The notes below the pieces were generated by a model. The model was given only the letters and a program-made list of their open reading frames with translations, was not told where the DNA came from and ran no database searches. Made by a program: the position numbers and the translations under genes. From Sphingobium fuliginis (GTDB taxonomy: Bacteria > Pseudomonadota > Alphaproteobacteria > Sphingomonadales > Sphingomonadaceae): a stretch of 64,000 nt of DNA. The stretch lies in the NCBI RefSeq assembly GCF_004152845.1, contig NZ_SEON01000005.1, forward strand, positions 186,001 to 250,000. The letters run 5' to 3'. Shown here piece by piece: positions 24,182 through 33,777 of the stretch; position 1 is the stretch's first letter, and each line of letters begins with the position of its first letter.

Positions 24182-25907
24182 GCGCAGGCCCGCCGCGCCG
24201 TATCTCACGCTACCGGTCGACGATAATCCCGGCGAATGCTCCGTGCCGCGCGGCGGCGGGTGGCGACAAGGTGCGCGCTGGGCGCGCGACGGTGCGCTTG
24301 GTCATCAGCCGGACCAAGCCGAGATCGATGCCCTGCCTGCTCATCAGCGGCCGACGATGCGCGAGATGGGGCGGCGAAGCGAAGCGGCCGAGCATGTCTT
24401 CAAGGCGATGCCGGCCGATGAAGGCGGAAGCTCCGCTTCCCCGCCGGCGATCAGTTGGTCCACCCTCTGGGCCCGGCCCACCATCATGATTGCCCGCACG
24501 GGGCAGCGCGATATCGTCACATCCGCCTGTCCGGTCGCGCTGGAGATGGGGCTGCGGCCCGGCATGGCGGCTGCCCACGCGCGGGCGCTGGTGACGGATC
24601 TGGATGTACGGGAGGCGGACCCGGACGCCGATCGCGCCTCGCTTGATCGCCTTGCTCTGCACGCGGTCGGACACTGGACGCCCACGGTCAGCGTCTGCGA
24701 TGCCGATGGGCTATGGATGGACCTCACCGGCGTCACCCATCTTTTTGGCGGCGAGCAACGCTTCTGTCGGCGGCTGCTTCGCTTCCTTGAGTGGCTGGGT
24801 TTCACCGCTCGCATCGCGATCGCCGGAACGGCCGGCGCCGCTTACGCGCTGGCGCGCTATGGAAGCGACCCAATCACGCTTTTGCCGGCCGGTATGGAAA
24901 CGCAGGCCATTGCCGACCTGCCGCTCGCGGCGCTGCGCCTTGAGCCGCAAGCGCTGCACGCGGCAGCACGCTTCGGTCTGGAGCGGATCGCAGACCTCTA
25001 CCCCATGCCGCGCGGCCCGCTGGCCAAACGCCTAGGGCTGGCGACCGTTCGGCGCCTGGATCAGGCGCGTGGCATGGTGGCTGAACCCATCATTCCGGTG
25101 GTGCCGTTCGAGACGCCGCGGGTGGAACGGCGGCTGCTCGAGCCGATCGGCACGGCCCAGGCGATCACCCAGGTGATCGGCGATCTGGTCGACGACCTCG
25201 CCATCCAATTACAGGAGCGCGGTATGGGTCTGCGATCCGCGCATCTCGCTTGCCTAATCGTCGATGGTAGCGAGCAGCGCGTCGCCATCGGCACGGCGCG
25301 CGCGACGCGGGACCCCGCGCATCTAAAGCGCATGCTCGCCATGCGCGTCGAGAGGATCGATCCGGGTCTCGGGATTGAGGCGATGACGCTGGCTGCCCCT
25401 CGGGTGGAAGAGCTGAAATCTGAGACCGTCGAGGCGGGGCTAGGTCGCGACGATCGGCCGCCCGAGATCGCGCCGCTCGTCGATCAGCTCGCCGGGCGGA
25501 TCGAGCCGGATATGCCCTTCCGCCTTTCATCCCATGAAAGCGATGTGCCCGAGCGGGCGGTGCGGCGGATCGCGCCGCTGGCAAAGCCGATGGGCTGGCC
25601 GGGCTGGAAGCGGCCGATCCGGCTGCTGGGGCGTCCCGAACTTCTCTCGAACGTCATCGCCCTGATGCCGGACCATCCGCCGCGCCGCTTCACCTGGCGC
25701 GGCGCCAGCTATCGCGTCGTCGCGGGCGATGGGCCTGAGCGCATCCATGGCGAATGGTGGAGGAGCGCCCGCGAGATGTGGGCGGTGCGCGACTATTTCC
25801 GGGTTGAGGCGGCAGGCGGCGAGCGCTTCTGGCTGTTCCGCCGGGGCGATGGCGTCGATGAACAGACGGGCAATCTCAGCTGGTTCATGCATGGGATGTT
25901 CGGCTGA
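24099..25907 (+). CDS. imuB: Y-family polymerase-like mutasome protein ImuB
   Basis: A 602-aa protein related to Y-family DNA polymerases but catalytically inactive: the position of the usual catalytic DMDAFYA block is [17 protein letters not shown] and lacks acids. Further family segments are [44 protein letters not shown] and [20 protein letters not shown], then the little-finger region. ImuB acts as a hub that binds the beta clamp, ImuA and DnaE2. ATG 24099 is chosen because the motif starts right there; it overlaps imuA by 83 nt. The stop overlaps the dnaE2 start by 1 nt. Confidence 0.92.
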   Translation: MTRVASLYLPQLAIERLRRLERPSRPRERRPAAPYLTLPVDDNPGECSVPRGGGWRQGARWARDGALGHQPDQAEIDALPAHQRPTMREMGRRSEAAEHVFKAMPADEGGSSASPPAISWSTLWARPTIMIARTGQRDIVTSACPVALEMGLRPGMAAAHARALVTDLDVREADPDADRASLDRLALHAVGHWTPTVSVCDADGLWMDLTGVTHLFGGEQRFCRRLLRFLEWLGFTARIAIAGTAGAAYALARYGSDPITLLPAGMETQAIADLPLAALRLEPQALHAAARFGLERIADLYPMPRGPLAKRLGLATVRRLDQARGMVAEPIIPVVPFETPRVERRLLEPIGTAQAITQVIGDLVDDLAIQLQERGMGLRSAHLACLIVDGSEQRVAIGTARATRDPAHLKRMLAMRVERIDPGLGIEAMTLAAPRVEELKSETVEAGLGRDDRPPEIAPLVDQLAGRIEPDMPFRLSSHESDVPERAVRRIAPLAKPMGWPGWKRPIRLLGRPELLSNVIALMPDHPPRRFTWRGASYRVVAGDGPERIHGEWWRSAREMWAVRDYFRVEAAGGERFWLFRRGDGVDEQTGNLSWFMHGMFG

Positions 25908-28900
25908 TGGCGCGCTATGTCGAGTTGCACGTAACCAGCCATTTCTCGTTCCTGCGAGGTGCTTCTTCCCCCGAGCAGCTCTTCTCCGCTGCGGCTCTGC
26001 TCGGCCACAAGGCTCTGGGCCTTGCCGACTGGGGCAGCGTTGCCGGGGTGGTGCGCGGATGGGACGCGCAGAAGGTGACCGGTGTGCGGATGATCGCCGG
26101 GACACGCCTTGATCTTCCCGACGGGAAGGCTCTTCTCCTTTATCCCACCGACCGCGCGGCTTGGGGCAGGATGACCCGGCTGCTGTCCATCGGCAAGGCG
26201 CGCGGCGGCAAGGGCTGCTGCCTGCTCGACTGGACCGATGTGGTTGCCCATGCCGAAGGGCAGATCGCCATCCTGGTGCCCGATCAGCCGGACAATAACA
26301 TGCTCGCCAACCTCACCCAGCTGCGGACGACGTTCGGGTCTCGTGCCTATATGGCGCTGTCCCTGCGCCGCCGGCCTGACGACATGGCGCGCCTGCATGC
26401 CCTCGACGCCCTGGCGCGGGCGGCAGGCGTGCGCAGCGTAGCGACAGGCGACATTCTCTACCACACGCCGGAGGCCCGCCCACTTCAGGACGTGATGACC
26501 GCCATTCGCGAGCGCACCACCATCGACGGCCTGGGGTTCAAACGCGAGCGCTATATGGACCGCAACCTCAAATCACCGGAGGAGATGGAGCGGCGCTTTA
26601 CCGCTTTTCCCGATGCGATCCAGGCCAGCGCCGACATTGCCGACCAGTGTCGCTTCGATCTGGGCGAAATCCAATATCAGTACCCCTATGAGCAGGTAAT
26701 GGAGGGCCGGACCGCGCAGGAGGCGCTGACCGCGCTGACCGAAGAAGCGGCGGATGCCGGGTTTCCGGGTGGGCTTCCCCCAGCCTATCGCAAGCAGATC
26801 GATCATGAGCTGAGACTGATCGACCAGCTCGGCTACGCCCCCTATTTCCTGACGGTGAACTCGATCGTCGCCGAAAGCCGGCGTCGCGGCATCCTCTGCC
26901 AGGGGCGGGGTTCGGCGGCGAACAGCTGCGTCTGCTATATGCTGGGGATCACCTCGATCGACCCGATCCAGCATGAGCTGCTGTTCGAGCGTTTCGTCTC
27001 GGGCGAGCGCAAGGAACCACCCGATATCGATGTCGACTTTGAGCATGAGCGGCGCGAGGAGATCATCCAATGGATCTATGAGACCTATGGCCGCACCCGC
27101 TCGGCGCTGACCGCGGTCGTCACCCGCTATCGCACGCGTGGCGCGGTGGCCGAAGTGGGTAAGGCGCTTGGCCTGCCCCGCGACCTCACCAAGATGCTGA
27201 CGGGGCTCGTCTGGGGTTGGTCGATGGACGGGATCACCGACGAGCAGATCGAAAGCCTTAACCTCAATGCCGACGACCACCGGCTCAAGCTGACGCTCGA
27301 GCTCTCCCGTCAGCTCATCGGCACGCCGCGCCATCTCTCGCAGCATCCGGGCGGCTTTGTGCTGACGCAGGACCGGCTCGATGATCTCGTGCCGATCGAG
27401 CCGGCGCGCATGGAGGATCGCCAGATCATCGAGTGGGACAAGGACGACATAGACGCATTGAAGTTCATGAAGGTCGATGTGCTGGGGCTCGGCATGCTCG
27501 GCTGCATGAACCGCGCCTTCAACCTGCTGGAGGAGCATAAGGGCATCCGGGTCGGCATGGCCGATCTGCAGGATGATGATCCGGCGGTCTATGCCATGAT
27601 CCAGCGTGCCGACACCTTGGGCGTGTTCCAGATCGAAAGCCGGGCGCAAATGTCGATGCTGCCGCGGATCAAGCCGAAAGAATTCTACGATCTTGTCATT
27701 GAGGTCGCGATCGTCCGTCCCGGCCCCATCCAGGGCGACATGGTCCATCCCTATCTGCGCCGCCGCGAGGGCAAGGAGACTCCCGAATATCCCAAGCCCG
27801 AACTGGAGGCGGTGCTGAAGAAGACGCTCGGCGTCCCGCTGTTTCAGGAACAGGCGATGAAGGTCGCAATCGTCGGCGCCGGGTTCACGCCGGCCGAAGC
27901 CGACCAGCTCCGCCGCGCCATGGCGACGTTCAAGCTCACCGGCGGGGTCAGCCACTTCTACGACAAGCTGGTGAACGGCATGATCGCGCGCGGCTATCCC
28001 AAGGATTTCGCCGAGCGGACATTCAAGCAGATCGAGGGGTTCGGCAGCTATGGTTTTCCCGAAAGCCATGCCGCGAGCTTCGCCAAGATTGCTTATGCCT
28101 CCTGCTGGATGAAGCATCATCATCCAGACGTGTTCTGCGCGGCGCTGCTGAACGCGCAGCCGATGGGTTTCTACGCGCCAGCGCAGATCGTTCGCGATGC
28201 CAGGGCGCATGGTGTGGAAGTGCGGCCCGTGTCGATCAACCACAGCCATTGGGATTGCACGCTGGAACCGGCGCGCGGGCGATATAAGGCGGTGCGATTG
28301 GGATTCCGACAAGTTCGCGGGCTCGCCAACATCCATGGCGCGGCGATCGTCGGCGCGCGCGGACCGGCGCTGTTCGAAAGCGTCGAGGAGGTTTGGCGCC
28401 GGGCGGGCGTGCCGCGCGCCGCCATCGAACGGCTCGCTGAAGCGGATGCCTTTGCCTGCATCGCGCAGGATCGGCGGCAAGGGCTATGGAAGGTGAAAGG
28501 TCTGGGAGAAGCACCGCTTCCTCTCTTCTCAGCGGCGGATGCGCGGGATGGCAAATTCTCTGCCGAAGGGCAGGAAGCACCGGTCGTCCTCCAGCCGATG
28601 ACCCAAGGGCGCGAGGTGGTGGAGGATTATCGATCCCTCCAGCTGTCTCTGAGGAACCACCCCTTGACCTTCCTCCGTCCCCAATTGAACGCCATGCGGA
28701 TTGTGCGCTGCGCGGATCTTCGCTCGATCCGAGACGGCCGCAATGTCGAGGTTGCCGGGGTCATTCTGGTAAGGCAGCGGCCTGGGTCCGCCAAAGGCGT
28801 CCTGTTCGTGACCATCGAGGATGAAACCGGCGTCGCCAACGGTATCCTCTGGCCCAACCGATTTGAACTCTATCGGCGGCAAGTCATGTCAGCCTCGATG

Positions 28901-29170
28901 ATCGCGATGCGCGGGCGGCTGCAGAAGGAAGGCGAGGTCATCCACATCATCTGTGACCGGATCACCGATCATGACGAGATGCTCCGATCCATCGGCCGGA
29001 TGGATTTCTCCGTGGCACCGGGACGCGGCGATGGCGCAAGCCATGGCGGTGGGCCAAACCCGCGCGATCCAGCCTTTCCCAGTGGCCGGACACTTGCGTC
29101 GCCGCCTTCCTGCAATGCGGCAGCGCAGGCCGACGAGATCATACAGGTCAGAAGCCATGACTTTCATTGA
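25907..29170 (+). CDS. dnaE2: error-prone DNA polymerase III alpha subunit DnaE2 (ImuC)
   Basis: A 1087-aa C-family polymerase, typical length for DnaE2. It carries an N-terminal PHP domain ([18 protein letters not shown]), the catalytic Asp pair in [15 protein letters not shown] (about 370-380), the QGRGSAANS and [15 protein letters not shown] motifs, the KMP-like QEQAMKVAI region and a C-terminal OB-fold ([19 protein letters not shown]). It performs translesion synthesis and SOS mutagenesis with ImuA and ImuB. Start and stop overlap the neighbouring imuB gene, and the whole cassette is behind the LexA box at 23370. Confidence 0.96.
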   Translation: MARYVELHVTSHFSFLRGASSPEQLFSAAALLGHKALGLADWGSVAGVVRGWDAQKVTGVRMIAGTRLDLPDGKALLLYPTDRAAWGRMTRLLSIGKARGGKGCCLLDWTDVVAHAEGQIAILVPDQPDNNMLANLTQLRTTFGSRAYMALSLRRRPDDMARLHALDALARAAGVRSVATGDILYHTPEARPLQDVMTAIRERTTIDGLGFKRERYMDRNLKSPEEMERRFTAFPDAIQASADIADQCRFDLGEIQYQYPYEQVMEGRTAQEALTALTEEAADAGFPGGLPPAYRKQIDHELRLIDQLGYAPYFLTVNSIVAESRRRGILCQGRGSAANSCVCYMLGITSIDPIQHELLFERFVSGERKEPPDIDVDFEHERREEIIQWIYETYGRTRSALTAVVTRYRTRGAVAEVGKALGLPRDLTKMLTGLVWGWSMDGITDEQIESLNLNADDHRLKLTLELSRQLIGTPRHLSQHPGGFVLTQDRLDDLVPIEPARMEDRQIIEWDKDDIDALKFMKVDVLGLGMLGCMNRAFNLLEEHKGIRVGMADLQDDDPAVYAMIQRADTLGVFQIESRAQMSMLPRIKPKEFYDLVIEVAIVRPGPIQGDMVHPYLRRREGKETPEYPKPELEAVLKKTLGVPLFQEQAMKVAIVGAGFTPAEADQLRRAMATFKLTGGVSHFYDKLVNGMIARGYPKDFAERTFKQIEGFGSYGFPESHAASFAKIAYASCWMKHHHPDVFCAALLNAQPMGFYAPAQIVRDARAHGVEVRPVSINHSHWDCTLEPARGRYKAVRLGFRQVRGLANIHGAAIVGARGPALFESVEEVWRRAGVPRAAIERLAEADAFACIAQDRRQGLWKVKGLGEAPLPLFSAADARDGKFSAEGQEAPVVLQPMTQGREVVEDYRSLQLSLRNHPLTFLRPQLNAMRIVRCADLRSIRDGRNVEVAGVILVRQRPGSAKGVLFVTIEDETGVANGILWPNRFELYRRQVMSASMIAMRGRLQKEGEVIHIICDRITDHDEMLRSIGRMDFSVAPGRGDGASHGGGPNPRDPAFPSGRTLASPPSCNAAAQADEIIQVRSHDFH

Positions 29171-29267
29171 GAAAATCGACCGTCCATCGACCGGCGAGAA
29201 ATGGCGCTCAGTTGGACGGCCACTGAACTGCTATCGGCTGACGATAAAAGGGAGAACTCTAAGAAAT

Positions 29268-29375
29268 TGGGCTGGCCCACAGACCAGCCCAAAGGAAGAG
29301 TTTCTTCTAGTGAAGAACCTCAGGGTCGCACGGTTAGAATATAAATAGCGTTTGATTCTGATTGTATAAATCGGA
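29268..29375 (+). repeat. structured intergenic element, copy B
   Basis: Second copy of the element at 20493-20600, 98 nt after dnaE2. Hairpin 1 is a perfect 9-bp stem (TTGGGCTGG/CCAGCCCAA), hairpin 2 a perfect 6-bp stem (TTCTTC-TAGT-GAAGAA); both correspond to differing but still paired bases in copy A. Hairpin 1 could also serve as a terminator-like structure for the SOS cassette, though without a T-run. Confidence 0.55.
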
Positions 29376-29550
29376 CAAACGTCCCCATTCACCATCATTG
29401 CTGCGCAACTTCTCATTATAAGATGTTAAAATGACCGCGCTATATTGATTGAGATCAAACATGACGGTCGGCAGGACGTTGACGCTAAACAGCGAATCAG
29501 GCAATTGCCGCTACGGCAGTCGAGAAACATCGGCGCAGGAGAGGATGCCC

Positions 29551-29829
29551 ATGAGCCTGACGCAGGTTGTTTACCGTAAGTCTTTTCACAAGTTATTCAT
29601 CGAATGTCTTTCTCAACAAAGACAGCCTACAGAAGAAGAAATCGACCTGATCGCCGGAGAGATCTGGAGAAGCAGCCATGGCTGCGTGACGGGGCAGCCG
29701 TGGGCTGATGTCGCTCGAGGCAGCGATTCACATCGGCAGATGATGAACGCTGCCCGCGCTGCGCTAGGGGTCCATTCGAAGCAACTTCGCGCGTCGAATG
29801 ACGAGCAGAGTTTAGTGACCGCGGCATAG
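29551..29829 (+). CDS. hypothetical protein (92 aa)
   Basis: A small soluble protein with GCAGGAGAGG upstream (GGAG about 9 nt before ATG 29551; the frame is open further upstream). A helical stretch (SFHKLFIECLSQQRQPTEEE) is followed by IDLIAGEIWRSSHG and a C-terminal region with SHRQMMNAARAALG. No known family. It is isolated between the repeat copy B and a 1.4-kb gene-poor interval. Coding is plausible, not certain. Confidence 0.45.
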   Translation: MSLTQVVYRKSFHKLFIECLSQQRQPTEEEIDLIAGEIWRSSHGCVTGQPWADVARGSDSHRQMMNAARAALGVHSKQLRASNDEQSLVTAA

Positions 29830-30069
29830 CAGAGCCACATTTGTGGTCGCACAGCAAAAAATACCGCCGAGGTCCTGTAGCGCAGGGCGAGGCGGAGAGG
29901 TTTCGCTTAGCTGGATGATACCGGTGGGGCAGCGCCACACCGATGGCGCAGTCGGATTATGTCGTCTGATGGCTTAGCCGGAATCTTGCAGCCTACCTCA
30001 CATGATGGATGGCCGACTCACCTTCACAGGCGCATGCTCCCTATTCCTCTCCCTTGGAGGAACCCGACA

Positions 30070-30100
30070 GCCCCGCCTCGACCCCCTTCCGAGGCGGGGC
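30070..30100. other. perfect 10-bp hairpin
   Basis: GCCCCGCCTC (30070-30079) pairs perfectly with GAGGCGGGGC (30091-30100) around an 11-nt loop. No T-run follows. Purpose unknown. Confidence 0.5.
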
Positions 30101-30578
30101 AAACTGTATTGGGCGGACGAGAGAGCGTTCGCCGCCGGCTTGGATTAGGGGTCCGACACAATGAAGCCGACCGGTAGCATCCGGTGTGCATGGGGCAGAT
30201 TCGAACGGCGATAATTTGGCGCGCTGCGGTGCGACCGCTGATCGGCTTAATCTTACTCGGCCGCGTTTCGCCAGTATTGGAGTTCTGCCAGGTCGACGAA
30301 TTCACCTTTCATCCCAAGCCGGAACTGGCAGTATCAGGGGTATGCAATCTGTGCGCTGTGATACAGCTTCAATTCTGGCTTTGATCGAACCACGCTTAGC
30401 GTCGGTTTTGTGAAAGACCAGCTGCGTTCGACGAATGTCGGAGAGCATAGAATTCTATTTAGACCTCAGAGATGTGATGAAATTTAAATTGTGACAGCTT
30501 CGAAAAAAGAGGTTACCGATTACCCGATTTCAACCCGCGCTGGTACAGTAAAGAGGTACAGCAGGGCAGGATCGCGCC

Positions 30579-30636
30579 GCAGAAAACAACGGTTTTCTGC
30601 CATTCTGTGATGGAGGCGACCCCTCCCGTAGGGGTC
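30579..30636. other. two adjacent perfect hairpins
   Basis: GCAGAAAAC-AACG-GTTTTCTGC (9-bp stem, 30579-30600) is followed 17 nt later by GACCCCT-CCCGT-AGGGGTC (7-bp stem, 30618-30636, extendable past one mismatch). The pair could be a transcription terminator region or part of a non-coding RNA. Confidence 0.5.
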
Positions 30637-30984
30637 ACCAATCTCCTGAAAAGCACAAAGCCCGTGCTGGCTGCTTTACTCCCGCTAATACAGCAAAGCG
30701 AAGAAGCGCTGTCATGTCCTGCCGTGGAAGCACCAGAAGCCGGCACTTACCATTGGCATCGATAGCTTCCCAAGCTCCGCTGAGCCTTTGAGGAGGAAGC
30801 TCTCATCCAGCAAGCTCTCAGATCAAAGATCCTTCGAAGTTTGCGGCTTTTCGATGTTGGACAACAGCAGACGGTCCCAACGGCAATTTGGCGTGCATTG
30901 GGCGGAAGTCAGCAGATAAGACCTACGCGCGCGCTGTAATATGGGACCAGCGATCCAGCTTTTTATCGATTGCCATCAAAATTT

Positions 30985-31172
30985 TGCAATCGTTTGTTAT
31001 AGTAAGAATGCGGATGATGCCTGAGGCACTCGAGGGCCAATCAGTCCGGCAATGAGTGGGATCCAAAGCGGAACATCCCCTGCTTGATCGCCGGAAACCT
31101 CATTGCAGGCGCCTGCACCGGATCAAAAATCGGCTTTCGTTGACAACGCAATGGCGATATGCAATCGTTTGT
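30985..31172 (+). repeat. 13-nt direct repeat pair upstream of the RidA-like operon
   Basis: TGCAATCGTTTGT occurs at 30985-30997 and again at 31160-31172. The first copy is also the right half of the inverted repeat CGATTGC/GCAATCG. The second lies about 100 nt before the start of the 31274 gene. Possible regulator binding sites. Confidence 0.35.
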
Positions 31173-31273
31173 AGTGAACATATTCCAACCCGTCAGGACA
31201 CCGATCGCTCATACTGCAATCCAATAGCTTCCGAGCTTTCACCTCCCATCCTTTCACCCCCTAAGGAGTTGTA

Positions 31274-32008
31274 ATGCAACCGAACAATGAGAATCACGCC
31301 GTAGGAGAGGACTCAGCGCTGCACACTCGGCACAACATCGCCTTGTATCACCGCGACCATATGCGGTTCAACGCGACGCTGCTGCTCGAGATCGCGGCCG
31401 ACATCAGCCGTGAGGCGAACAGGCTGAAGGTCTTCGGGGACTATTGGCAGCGGGAGCCGGAGCCGCTGGCAACTGCTCCCTTCGACACCTCCCACCCGCG
31501 CAGCACCGCATGCGGTTGTGGCGATCTGAGCCCTCTGAGCGCCGTCGCCGGCGCGGGCATCCTCTTCATGGAAGGGCTGGGCGAGCCGGAAGAGATCCGG
31601 GTGCTGAAGGAAAAGCTGAGGTACCGGGGCGAGCAATTCGTCGATAAGGGGCAGTGGCTCGTAGACATCATGGCAGTGATCTGGAAGCAGGATCTGGAAC
31701 TGCTGGATCCCGCCACCGTCGCTGCATGGCCCTGGATTTCCGTGATCTCCAACACCTGGCGCGGCGCGAAGCAGAGATTGACGGCAGGCAAGCTGCTCCT
31801 GACGGCACGCGACTATCTGGAGAAGGTCGACTTCGCGCCGGCTGCGCTCCGCAAGAATCGTGCGGCTTCAGGAAAGCTGCTCCTGTCTGCGGCATGGGCG
31901 ATGGACGCGGCCGCCACTCTCTTCTGCGAGAACACTTCCAGCCTCACCTATGACGATCCGGAGATGATCAGATATCTGACCTTCTTCGAGAACGCCACGT
32001 CCCGCTGA
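31274..32008 (+). CDS. hypothetical protein (244 aa), first of a three-gene operon
   Basis: Unrecognised, mostly helical cytoplasmic protein; AAGGAG lies 5 nt before the ATG. Features: HNIALYHRDHMRFNATLLLE near the N-terminus, a short Cys pair ACGCG near residue 80, a helix GLGEPEEIRVLKEKLRYRGE and a C-terminal AGKLLLTARDYLEKVDFAP motif. No signal peptide or membrane span. It is followed 23 nt later by a second unknown gene and then a RidA-like gene, so it probably belongs to a metabolic or signalling unit that I cannot name. Confidence 0.6.
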   Translation: MQPNNENHAVGEDSALHTRHNIALYHRDHMRFNATLLLEIAADISREANRLKVFGDYWQREPEPLATAPFDTSHPRSTACGCGDLSPLSAVAGAGILFMEGLGEPEEIRVLKEKLRYRGEQFVDKGQWLVDIMAVIWKQDLELLDPATVAAWPWISVISNTWRGAKQRLTAGKLLLTARDYLEKVDFAPAALRKNRAASGKLLLSAAWAMDAAATLFCENTSSLTYDDPEMIRYLTFFENATSR

Positions 32009-32031
32009 TCCCCGCATTTACGGAGTACCCA

Positions 32032-32475
32032 ATGTCAACGACAATCGACCTGAGGATGTATTCAAGGCAGCTTCTACAGGCTACGCAGCAGCTCGACACC
32101 CTGATCGAGCAGGTGGCGGCCACTGACCTGACCACCGATGAGATCAATGCGGTCGCAACCCATTCGCGGGCGCTTGTGGACGCGTTGAGCGCCACGCGTT
32201 CGGGCTTGCAGTCTGCCGGCAAGGACGGACTGGAAGCCGGTCTGGATCCCGCCAATGTCCGGCGTGCGATGGCCGCTTCGATCGCTGAACTTCCGCTGGA
32301 ACCTGCGCTCTACGCGCTGGAAGCGGTAACGCCGCTTGTCGAGAAGGCCAAGGCGCAGCAATCCAGCCATGGGGTACTTTCGGTGCCGCTGTGCCTGGCA
32401 TATCGCCACTGCATCGAAGCGCTCCGGCCGTTGGCCGCGGCAGTCGACCCGCAAGATCTTGTTGGAGCTCGTTGA
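32032..32475 (+). CDS. hypothetical helical protein (147 aa)
   Basis: Unrecognised, strongly helical, soluble protein (DLRMYSRQLLQATQQLDTLI near the start, then three or four amphipathic helices, ending in VPLCLAYRHCIEALRPLA). CGGAG lies shortly before the ATG. It is 23 nt after the 31274 gene and 7 nt before the RidA-like gene, indicating one transcript. Size and helix content would suit a small adaptor or a four-helix bundle; no function can be assigned. Confidence 0.6.
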   Translation: MSTTIDLRMYSRQLLQATQQLDTLIEQVAATDLTTDEINAVATHSRALVDALSATRSGLQSAGKDGLEAGLDPANVRRAMAASIAELPLEPALYALEAVTPLVEKAKAQQSSHGVLSVPLCLAYRHCIEALRPLAAAVDPQDLVGAR

Positions 32476-32482
32476 GGAAATC

Positions 32483-32929
32483 ATGACCGACCGTAATTTC
32501 AACAAGACGAACGTCAATCATAACAAGGGCTGGGCACGCGACTTGTTCAGCGACGTTTCCATCGTCGAGGCCCCGGCAGGCGCGAAGTACCTGTTCCTGT
32601 CAGGTGTGTCGGCCGAGGATCCGGAAGCCACCGATCTTCATTCGGTGACTATCCTGGGCGATGGCGATTTCCGCAAGCAGACCCAGATCGCATTTCGGAA
32701 GATCAAGACCGTGCTGGCGGCACATGGCGCCACCTTGGCCGATGTCGTGCGGATGACGGCGTATGTCACCGACCGCGCGAACATTTGGACCTATTTCGAG
32801 GTTCAGGGCGAAGAACTGGACGGTGCTCCCCGCCCGCCACATACCTTCCTTGAAATCTCCTCCTTGGCAGTCCCTGAGATGCTGGTGGAGATCGAAGTGA
32901 CGGCGATGATCGGCCTTAATCCGAGTTGA
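32483..32929 (+). CDS. RidA (YjgF/UK114) family protein, atypical
   Basis: A 148-aa protein of the RidA fold (trimeric). Recognisable segments are KYLFLSGVSAED, QIAFRKIKTVLAAHGATLAD, VVRMTAYVTD and LVEIEVTAMI. Canonical RidA hydrolyses reactive 2-aminoacrylate-type imines through an Arg in a PARTT motif; here that position is His120 (PPHTFLEI), so imine deaminase activity of the standard type is doubtful. It may belong to another Rid subfamily with a different substrate. It is last in the three-gene operon starting at 31274; GAGGAA lies 8 nt upstream. Confidence 0.8.
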   Translation: MTDRNFNKTNVNHNKGWARDLFSDVSIVEAPAGAKYLFLSGVSAEDPEATDLHSVTILGDGDFRKQTQIAFRKIKTVLAAHGATLADVVRMTAYVTDRANIWTYFEVQGEELDGAPRPPHTFLEISSLAVPEMLVEIEVTAMIGLNPS

Positions 32930-33777
32930 TTGCCGCTTGACAGAGCGGTGGCCGTATTTGGTCTTATATTCGCGAAATCCCCGGCCGTTTATAGCAAAGC
33001 GGCCGGGCTTCGTGAGAATGATGGGCGCCGATAGCCGTAAGCGATCTGTCCGCCATCCAGGCCGATGGAACGGATTTCAGGTTGTAAGTCGGCGAGCTTG
33101 GATTCGGCTTGGGTACCACCCTTTCCTGAGTTCTGCGCCGCTGACGATGCCGAAAGCCCGAGAGCGGTGCCAATCAGGCTTTTCCTCGCAGATACTCTCC
33201 ATCAGGCGTGACCAGCTTTATGTGGCGACGCCCGACCCCGCATCTTCCCATCGCAAAAATCCGGTGAAGGGATGGAGAATATGGGGAGGCGACTTCCTCT
33301 CAGCATCCCTCAACTCCGCCCTGCGTTGCGGACGCCCCATGGGGCAGCTTTTTCAACGCTGCGCGTGCGCGGCTCAGGCGGTCAGTCTTGAACCGTCAAC
33401 GCTGAACCACCATTGCAGAACGGGAGCGCCCCGTCGCAACGCGGCACCTCTCTTCCAGATCGACAGTTCATCCTTTCGCCGCTATTTTGAGGGGTTATGG
33501 GCATTCTTCACGGACGCCGCCATTCCTGTCGAGAAAGCAATCGCCCCGCAGTCGACCATTTCGGGCCAGTCAGCCGCTGGTGCCACATAGCTGAAAATCG
33601 GACATGGGATGGACTTCCCCTCCTACGGTTCGGGCGTGGACTTGCTCAACCGGAACAGGGCGCTGGCGTCGCTTTAATGGTGAGATGGTCAGATAGAGCG
33701 CTGCAAGATACGGCATCCGTCGCCCACCTGCCTCCAATCGCGAAGGAAGAGCGTTTAAGAGCACCCTCCCCCATGCC
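32930..33777. other. 848-nt intergenic region
   Basis: No supported gene. On the minus strand (about 32990-33190) an open frame reads like an exported-protein N-terminus (RKSLIGTALGLSASSAAQ) continuing to a stop, but it has no start codon, so it may be a decayed gene. The 33480-33600 part also has an open minus frame with no recognisable family. It separates the RidA-like operon from the convergent porin gene. Confidence 0.4.

Larger units (their letters stand above)
29830..31273. other. 1.4-kb gene-poor interval with hairpins
   Basis: No gene I can support; short frames in all phases lack ribosome sites and recognisable domains. It contains three strong hairpins (30070, 30579, 30618), an inverted repeat CGATTGC/GCAATCG (30967/30986) and two copies of TGCAATCGTTTGT. 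The last 300 nt probably contain the promoter of the operon starting at 31274. Confidence 0.5.

Noticed and set aside
26573..28480. 635-codon open frame opposite dnaE2
   Set aside because: Antisense to a complete dnaE2 with strong motifs; long opposite-strand frames are common in GC-rich genes. No domain, no ribosome site.
30513..30746. 77-codon minus frame over the paired hairpins
   Set aside because: Ser/Cys-rich without motif; the underlying hairpins explain the sequence constraint better.
29830..31273. Insertion sequence or transposase in the gene-poor interval
   Set aside because: No DDE-type or other transposase motifs and no matching terminal inverted repeats with target duplications seen.
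32964..33590. Open frames on both strands between the RidA-like operon and the porin
   Set aside because: The plus frame lacks a ribosome site and family; the minus frame with an export-like start has no start codon.
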